Part shown: positions 58,295-64,000 of the stretch, in pieces
Layout: each line of letters opens with the position of its first letter
Position numbering within the stretch: position 1 is the first letter of the stretch
NCBI GenBank assembly: GCA_963823675.1
Contig: CAWGMT010000016.1
Span: forward strand, 186,001-250,000
Length of the DNA: 64,000 nucleotides
Source: CAWGMT01 sp963823675
GTDB taxonomy: Bacteria > Planctomycetota > Planctomycetia > Isosphaerales > Isosphaeraceae
Direction: 5' to 3'
Notes under the pieces: generated by a model
What the model was told of the DNA's origin: nothing
Database searches by the model: none
What the model saw: only the letters and a program-made list of their open reading frames with translations
Position numbers and translations under genes: made by a program

Positions 58295-59911
58295 TTACAG
58301 CGGCTGCCGCAGCAACTGAACGGCCTTCCGCAGCGGCTGGTCGGAATCAGGGGCGAGTTCCTGCACTTTCCTGCGGATCTGGGGCCGAAGCGACATGGTG
58401 CCTACATGCGCGGAAGTGCCCGCGATGTGATCCGGCCGCACTCCAAACTTGGAGCTCGTTGCGCCATTAAATGCCCTCGTCGCCTGAGTACCGGCTTTCA
58501 GTGTCGATCCATCTGGGGAAAACGCCCGAGCGACGTTGAGTGGAATGGCTTTCGCCGCGTCTCCGGCATCGGTACCCGTCACCACGAAATTACGCTCCCT
58601 ACCGCGTGCGCTCGTGGCGTCAGCCTCGAGAGGACGCCCATCGCCGCGTTCAAGCCGGCCGGTCGTCAGGGTAATCGACCAGGCGCTGTCGCCGACCGGA
58701 ATCGTGGACTGTACGCCCGCGCCGGGCATGCCCCATGCACTCGAGCTCGGCATGCCGACCAGAACGGCTCGGTGGTTGTCCTGAAGTGCGGCCGCCAACC
58801 ACTCGGCGGTCCCCCCGGTTTGCCCGTCAATGAGCACAACCAGCGGCCATCCCTGAAGAAGCGCATCCGTATCGGCCCGGTATTGCGTTTCCCCATGGGC
58901 CGTTTCGATCCGCCCAATGCAGCCATGGTCCAGCAGAGCGTCGGCCAGCAGTACGGTCGGATGGAGGTTGTCCGTGCTCAGGCCGCGCAGGTCGAGCACC
59001 AGTGCCCGGGCGCGATCACTTTCAAGCTGTTGCGCGAATTTGCGGAGCTCGTGGGGCGTGCTGCCCGTGATCTCGGTGATCTGCAAGTAACCTATCGGGT
59101 CAGGGCCTTCCAGCCGAACGTCCCAACCTCCCGAAGACCTCTTGCGGGTTCCGCGCACGGTGTCGCGCGGCAGTCGCCCGCGAGTGATCTTGAACGTTCG
59201 AGGCTTCTCTGCCTTCAGTTGGCGGACCTTGATCGTCACGTCGGTTCCCTCATCGCCACGCAGCCGGTCAACCGCGTCGCGCAGCGCCATGCCCTTGGTG
59301 TCAACTCCGTCGATCTGTTCGATGAGGTCGTTGTTCTTGACTCCCGCTCGAAAAGCGGGCCCTCCGTCCAAGACCTCGGCGATCTTCGGCCGCTTCTCTT
59401 GATCGTCCGTCGCCAGAGCAATGTGAAGGCCGACGTAGCGGTTGCCTTCAATCTGCTCGGCGACTTTGCGCTCCTTGGCCGAGATCAATCGAGCATCACC
59501 AGGCACGCTCTCGAGCAAGGCGCTGAATAACGTCTGCTCGAGTGCCTCTGCCGAGACGGCTTCTGCCACGGCCTTTGGGAAAGCGCTCACGAGAAACGAC
59601 TCGATCTGCTTGGTAGTCGCGAGCTCTGAGATGCGGCGGCTCAGTCCGCGTGGGACCGGTAAGCCCGCCTTTCGATAGAGAGCCTTGATCCCGCCCAGGA
59701 CCATCTGCTGTCGCGTCGGTGGATCGATGTGGTGCTCGAGCACGGCATCCGTGATTTCCAGGACGCGCTTCGCCAGATCGGCCGGGACCGCGCGCGTTGG
59801 CGGCGACGGCGTTGGCGGCGCGTCGTCGGAGATCACAACTGAAGAACCAGCGAAGCCGGCTAATGTGCAGACGATGAAGCTGGTCAGCATCTTGGTGAGG
59901 GTTCTGTTCAC
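58295..59911 (-). CDS. S41 (C-terminal processing) peptidase-like protein lacking catalytic residues
   Basis: 538 aa from GTG 59911, overlapping the upstream gene stop by GTGA. Signal peptide/anchor TKMLTSFIVCTLAGFAGSS; then a helical domain, a PDZ domain (KRPKIAEVLDGGPAFRAGVK, then NNDLIEQIDGVDTKG), and the S41 core (IGYLQITEITGSTPHEL, ALVLDLRGLSTDN). In active S41 enzymes the nucleophile is the Ser of a GxxSASA-type motif; here the site reads DGQTGGTAEWLA (~360). The catalytic Lys region (normally GKGVVQ) reads WGMPGAGVQS. Both catalytic residues appear substituted, so this is probably a non-proteolytic, PDZ-containing homologue. Confidence 0.75.
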   Translation of the reverse strand: MNRTLTKMLTSFIVCTLAGFAGSSVVISDDAPPTPSPPTRAVPADLAKRVLEITDAVLEHHIDPPTRQQMVLGGIKALYRKAGLPVPRGLSRRISELATTKQIESFLVSAFPKAVAEAVSAEALEQTLFSALLESVPGDARLISAKERKVAEQIEGNRYVGLHIALATDDQEKRPKIAEVLDGGPAFRAGVKNNDLIEQIDGVDTKGMALRDAVDRLRGDEGTDVTIKVRQLKAEKPRTFKITRGRLPRDTVRGTRKRSSGGWDVRLEGPDPIGYLQITEITGSTPHELRKFAQQLESDRARALVLDLRGLSTDNLHPTVLLADALLDHGCIGRIETAHGETQYRADTDALLQGWPLVVLIDGQTGGTAEWLAAALQDNHRAVLVGMPSSSAWGMPGAGVQSTIPVGDSAWSITLTTGRLERGDGRPLEADATSARGRERNFVVTGTDAGDAAKAIPLNVARAFSPDGSTLKAGTQATRAFNGATSSKFGVRPDHIAGTSAHVGTMSLRPQIRRKVQELAPDSDQPLRKAVQLLRQPL

Positions 59912-62359
59912 GGGGCTGTCTCCGTTTCTGGGCCCTTCTTGATCAGCCACACTTCGCTCACCTGGCAGCCGCGGCCATTGCCGCCGCGGCCCGCCTCGGC
60001 GTACCAGCTCAGGTTCAGAGTCCCCGAGCGCGTCGCCTCGAGCGGGATGTCAAATTCCTTCGGCATCATGTTACTCGGTTTGTGAAGGAAGGGATGCACG
60101 TCGATCGAGTCGTTGGCCGTCAGGCGAACCTGTGCCTGCAACATGTCGCCGGTGTAGACAACGCGGACCTTGTACGCCGCAGCACGGTCCAGGCCCGTGT
60201 AGCTCATCCGCAGAGGCTCGTCGTACAACGACGCCCCGTGCCGGCACCATGCGCACCGCCACTGGGGATTCTGGTCGAAGCCCGTCAAGAGACCGTGCAG
60301 CCGGGCCGGGTCTTGCTCGTACTCGGTCCCCGCGACCACGTGAGGCCGGCGGCGTGGGTCACCGAGGTCGTCATAGAACCCGCCCGGGCCGGGATTGGTC
60401 CAGTTGACGATCTCGCCGATCTCCCCGAGCCGCGCCAGTTCGCTCGCAAGCTCGCGGATCGCATCGAATCGCCGCTCGAGCCACACGCGGTTATTCAAGG
60501 GCATGTCGATGGTGTCAAGCGTTGCGCCCCGGCCGACCGAGATCGCCTTGTAGCGCGGCACGCTAAGCTGCATGCGGATGCTCTGAAACAACGCCTCGGC
60601 CAGCTCGAAGACTCGGCTCCGGAGATCGCCCGAACCAGGCTCGGCAACCGCCCGGTTCAGGATCGCGCCTGCCTGGTCCATGGCCAGCTTCGAGCCGATC
60701 GCGCGCGCCATTCGCAGCCGGCCCAAGGCCTGTTCCTCCAGGTCGGTCTCGAAGATCAGCCGGCTGCGCACGAAGGCGTCGTAATAGGCTCGATAAAGGG
60801 CCTGTTGAAACCGCCAGTTGGCAAGGACCGCTGGAGATGCGCTGCGCTCGAGAGCGCGGAATTGCGCGAGAGTCGATTCGACCGAGCCATTGGTCAAGAG
60901 CGGGCCGCGCCAGTTTTGCTCGAGCGCGAGCAGTCCCTGGGCAAAGTCGTCGGCGCGACGTTCGCGAAGACCGACCAGATAGCTGCCATATTGCCGCAGG
61001 ACTTCCAGCACATCCACCGCGGGATCCCAGCCCAGAGCGCTCCAGACGAACTTGTTGACGTCGTCGTTGCAGCCTTCGGAATAGGTGATCGATCCGATCG
61101 TCTGGCCGGCGAACGCGTGAAAGATCGCCGACTCGTCGCGGGGGCGGGGATTGATCACTTCGCGCCCTTCGGTCAAGGAATACGCAACGTCCCAGTCGGG
61201 AACTCCATACTGGCAGCGCAGGCTGTGCGTGATGTCAGGATAGTCGCGAATCGGATACTTCGCGGGCACGGCTTTTCGCAAATCGGGCAAGCTCACGCGC
61301 ACCTGCGGACCGTAAACGATGCCACCGAGCCAGGAGGGCTCTGCCCGAAGCAGGGCCAGGAACTCGTCCAGCCACTCCCGGGAGAAGCTCTGCGGCGAGA
61401 CCCACATCTGGGCTTTGGGATGAAAGCGCCGCAGGTTGGCTGCTTGTTTTTCCAGGAGTGCCAGGAGCACCTTGGGACGGGTATGGCCGGGGTCGCCCCC
61501 GGGCACGAAAACCGCGTCGATTCGCGGCAGCCTGGCAAAGACGTCTCCCCACTCCTTGAGCGCAAATGTGACCGTGCCGGGATCGGCGTAATCGCGGTCC
61601 ATGGCGGGATACCAGATCCAGACATCGAGCCCGTAATCGGCGCAAATCCTCGACATGCCAGCCATCATCTCCAGCGGGGGCAGCGGAAAATGGGGGCTGG
61701 TGGCCGCGTCGTCGGAACGGGGAGGGATCAACTCGACGGCGTTGGTGCCAAACACGGCGAGCTCGCGGATGTACCGCTCCCACTGCGCGAGGTCCCAGGC
61801 GTCGTAGGAATTGGTCTTGGGACGATAGCCAAGCTGATGGCCGCGCAGCGGATACCTCGGGGCCGAACTCAGGTTGAGCCGCTCCGGCAGGAGCACTTGC
61901 CCTGGCACCATGCGCAACGCGCGCAGCAGCCGTCCCACGCCAAACAGGACGCCCCGCTCATCGGTGCCAATGACCATGATCACCGGTGCGCCCTCTCCCG
62001 TGTCGACCGTGCGAATACGATAGCTCTCTTTCCCGGCCGCGGCGGCTTCCGCCGTAGACTGGGGCCGGTGCTGGCTCTCAAACGAACCAAGCAGCCGGGC
62101 CGGGCTGACCGCGATGACCGGCACCGCGCCGGACGGCCAGCGGATCGAGACATCCCAGCCGATCCGGGACCGCGCCTTCACCTCCTCCACGAGCAGGTTA
62201 ACGGCCTTGGCCTCGGGGCCCGCAAGTCCGTCGGGAACGACGACGACCGCGCGACTCAGGTTCGACCGCATCGGCTCTTGCCCGGTCCTGGGTCCCGAAT
62301 CCGCCGATCAGAACGATCGCAATCACCAAGCCTGCGGTCGATGACTTCAGCACAAACAT
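59908..62359 (-). CDS. Exported glycoside-hydrolase-like protein (GH20/GH67 N-terminal-like domain), frameshift after signal peptide
   Basis: The large frame (from ATG 62271, 787 aa) starts inside the mature region with the beta/alpha domain found at the N-terminus of GH20/GH67 enzymes (AVVVVPDGLAGPEAKAVNLL, APVIMVIGTDERGVLFGVGR, then LLRAL, PRYPLRGHQLGYRPKTNS) followed by a TIM-barrel-like part (YIRELAVFGTNAVELIPP). A signal peptide in another frame starts at ATG 62359 (MFVLKSSTAGLVIAIVLIGG). Joining them needs a small indel near 62255. The total is ~815 aa. Related proteins act on glucuronides or hexosamines; the active-site residues cannot be assigned here. It heads the GTGA-coupled pair with the S41-like gene. 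Confidence 0.75.
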
Positions 62360-62789
62360 CGAGGAATCCGTTCTACTGGCGGTCAGATTCGTCGCGCCCT
62401 TCGCATATTTGTTGGGGTTAAATTCGCCTGGGCCGCTGAGTTTTTTTCGCCATTTGGACCTCCATTCCCCCCACTTGACTCACGGACTGGCGAGCACAGC
62501 GATGCCTCGCATGCGCTGTCGGATTCGCCCGGCAATTCCCGTCGGACGATGACTCGCTTACTGCACTTCAACCGAACGATGCGGCACATGCAAGACCATT
62601 TCAATTTCCACTGTGCGAAGCCAGCGGCAACCTGCAAAGCCCCGGACGACGCTGCCGAAAACTTCGTCTTCCCACCCGGCCTGAATTCGACGTATCCTAA
62701 AGAATGCCAGGATGCCTCAACCTCGTCAAAGGCATGCTCCGCGGGGATGATCCCGCCAGCCGATTCCAGCCGCTTCGCCGGACAATCTT
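62360..62789. other. Divergent intergenic region
   Basis: 430 nt between the GH-like gene start and the PVC heme protein start. Local GC is mixed, with a T-run (GAGTTTTTTTCGCC near 62440). No gene is supported; it should contain two divergent promoters. Confidence 0.5.
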
Positions 62790-64000
62790 ATGAAGAGAGA
62801 CGGACTCGCTCGTCGCGCGATCGCATCGGGTTTCGTGTTCCTGATTGCCACCCAGGCGGTAGCCTGGGTACATGCCGGGGATGACGCTCGCGCCGCGAAG
62901 GCCGCGAGCGTGGCCAAGCCCTATGCGCCGCGAATTGCGCCCGCTTCCGACGAAGCCCGGCTGGCCATGCGGTCATTCCGCGTGCCGCACGGGCTTGCCG
63001 TCGAGCTGTTTGCCGCCGAGCCCCTGCTGGCCAATCCAGTCGCCTTCTGCGTGGATGAGAAAGGCGTCTTTTACGTCGCCGAGACGTTTCGGCACGGGGC
63101 CGGCGTGACCGACACGCGCTCGCACATGAACTGGCTCGACGCTGACCTCGCCTGCCATACGGTCGCCGATCGCGTGGCGATGTACCGGAAGTATCTCGGC
63201 CAGGCCTTCGAGCGGCTTGATCACGAGCATGAGCGGGTGCGGCGCATCGTCGATCGGGACGGCGACGGCCGCGCCGACTCGGCCACGGTCTTCGCCGACG
63301 GATTCAACGATCCGGCCGCCGGGATCGGGGCTGGTTTGCTGGCGCGCCAGAACGACGTGTGGTACGCGTGCATCCCGTGGTTGTGGAAGCTGCGCGATAC
63401 CACCGGCGACGGCCGGGCCGATCGCCGCATGCTTTTGCACGAGGGCTACGGCGTCCACGTCGGTTTCCTGGGCCATGACCTTCATGGTTTGCGTTTCGGC
63501 CCGGACGGCAAGCTCTACTTCAGTATCGGCGATCGGGGTTTCAACGTGACGGCCGGCGACGGCCGCAAGCTGGCCGTCACCGACACCGGTGCGGTCTTGC
63601 GCTGCAACCCGGATGGCTCCGAGCTGGAGGTATTCGCCACCGGTCTGCGCAATCCTCAAGAGTTGGCGTTCGATATGTACGGCAATCTGTTCACGGGGGA
63701 CAACAATTCCGACAGCGGCGATCGGGCGCGGTGGGTTTATGTGGTCGAGGGGGGCGACAGCGGCTGGCGGATCGGCTACCAGTTCATCGAATCGCCGGTC
63801 AGCCGCGGGCCGTGGAATGAGGAGAAGCTTTGGTATCCGGCGTTCGCCGGTCAGGCGGCTTACATCGTTCCGCCGATCGCCAACATCGCCGACGGTCCCT
63901 CCGGCTTGACGTACAACCCGGGCGTGAGCCTGCTGCCGCAGTCGTATCAGAACCATTTCTTTCTGGTTGACTTTCGCGGTTCGAGCAGTCAGAGCGGGAT
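62790..64000 (+). CDS. PVC-type heme-binding/membrane-bound dehydrogenase-like propeller protein (partial, runs off window)
   Basis: ATG 62790 opens a frame that stays open to the window end (>403 codons). Residues 1-31 are a signal peptide (RRAIASGFVFLIATQAVAWV). The rest is the N-terminal propeller/dehydrogenase domain of planctomycete PVC heme proteins: SFRVPHGLAVELFAAEPLLA, NPVAFCVDEKGVFYVAETFR, IVDRDGDGRADSATVFADGF, LHGLRFGPDGKLYFSIGDRG, GLRNPQELAFDMYGNLFTGD. The CxxCH heme site and HEAT repeats normally follow downstream, outside the window. Exported; the substrate of the family is unknown. Confidence 0.9.
   Translation, partial: MKRDGLARRAIASGFVFLIATQAVAWVHAGDDARAAKAASVAKPYAPRIAPASDEARLAMRSFRVPHGLAVELFAAEPLLANPVAFCVDEKGVFYVAETFRHGAGVTDTRSHMNWLDADLACHTVADRVAMYRKYLGQAFERLDHEHERVRRIVDRDGDGRADSATVFADGFNDPAAGIGAGLLARQNDVWYACIPWLWKLRDTTGDGRADRRMLLHEGYGVHVGFLGHDLHGLRFGPDGKLYFSIGDRGFNVTAGDGRKLAVTDTGAVLRCNPDGSELEVFATGLRNPQELAFDMYGNLFTGDNNSDSGDRARWVYVVEGGDSGWRIGYQFIESPVSRGPWNEEKLWYPAFAGQAAYIVPPIANIADGPSGLTYNPGVSLLPQSYQNHFFLVDFRGSSSQSG

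Noticed and set aside
62549..62884. 111-aa plus-strand open frame before the PVC heme gene
   Set aside because: No recognisable domain, and it overlaps the true start of the heme protein (62790) in another frame.

Overview
The window reads as a high-GC chromosome segment from a planctomycete, most likely of the Isosphaeraceae type. The evidence is the mix of gene families: a cytochrome-like PSCyt1/PSCyt2/PSD1 gene paired with a DUF1501 gene, a PVC-type heme/propeller protein, a TPR-bearing Ser/Thr kinase, an ECF sigma factor with a long C-terminal extension, a PEP-CTERM protein, and short palindromic dispersed repeats. Species cannot be told from this.

Layout. 0-5 kb: the C-terminal end of an unknown protein, a secreted esterase, a solitary N6-adenine methyltransferase, an HD hydrolase and a SelA-like PLP enzyme. 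5-19.5 kb: a secreted M1 aminopeptidase with HEAT repeats, NAD synthetase, a TPR protein, a decayed GxxExxY cassette, the DUF1501 + PSCyt/PSD1 pair, tRNA-Cys, tRNA-Met, a slipin, and a 1.3-kb stretch with palindromes only. 19.5-41.4 kb: an apparent defence island. It holds a SNF2 helicase and an Eco57I/PglX-type methylase (DISARM DrmD/DrmMI-like), a truncated DUF262 gene, an opposite-strand YhaN/SbcC-like ATPase + SbcD-like phosphoesterase pair, and a tight three-gene operon: STAND-like ATPase/TPR, ComEC-like MBL hydrolase, and a 1768-aa DUF1998 helicase ending in a Vsr/DUF559-like nuclease domain. 41.5-53.7 kb: a secreted carboxypeptidase-regulatory-like protein, an SLC13 transporter with RCK_C domains, a LemA-DUF2207 fusion, a DUF2252 protein, the kinase, and the PEP-CTERM protein. 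53.7-64 kb: a minus-strand run with an ECF sigma/squalene-cyclase-like/DUF4159 protein, a propeller-diheme protein, an S41-like protein lacking its catalytic residues and a glycoside-hydrolase-like protein, then the divergent start of a PVC heme-binding protein that runs off the window.

Data caution. At least eight otherwise convincing genes (M1, PSD1, slipin, YhaN, DUF2252, kinase, ECF-DUF4159, GH-like) are split by 1-2 nt indels, mostly in short G/C runs, with perfect family sequence continuing in the next frame. Sequencing or assembly error is the simplest reading. Those genes are annotated here as whole loci with the break positions given. The in-frame TAG in the Eco57I-like gene is a different kind of lesion and may be real.

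The best candidate for a new system is the STAND-MBL-DUF1998/nuclease operon (32947-41428), either alone as a Druantia-like variant or as the distal half of a rearranged DISARM-like island.
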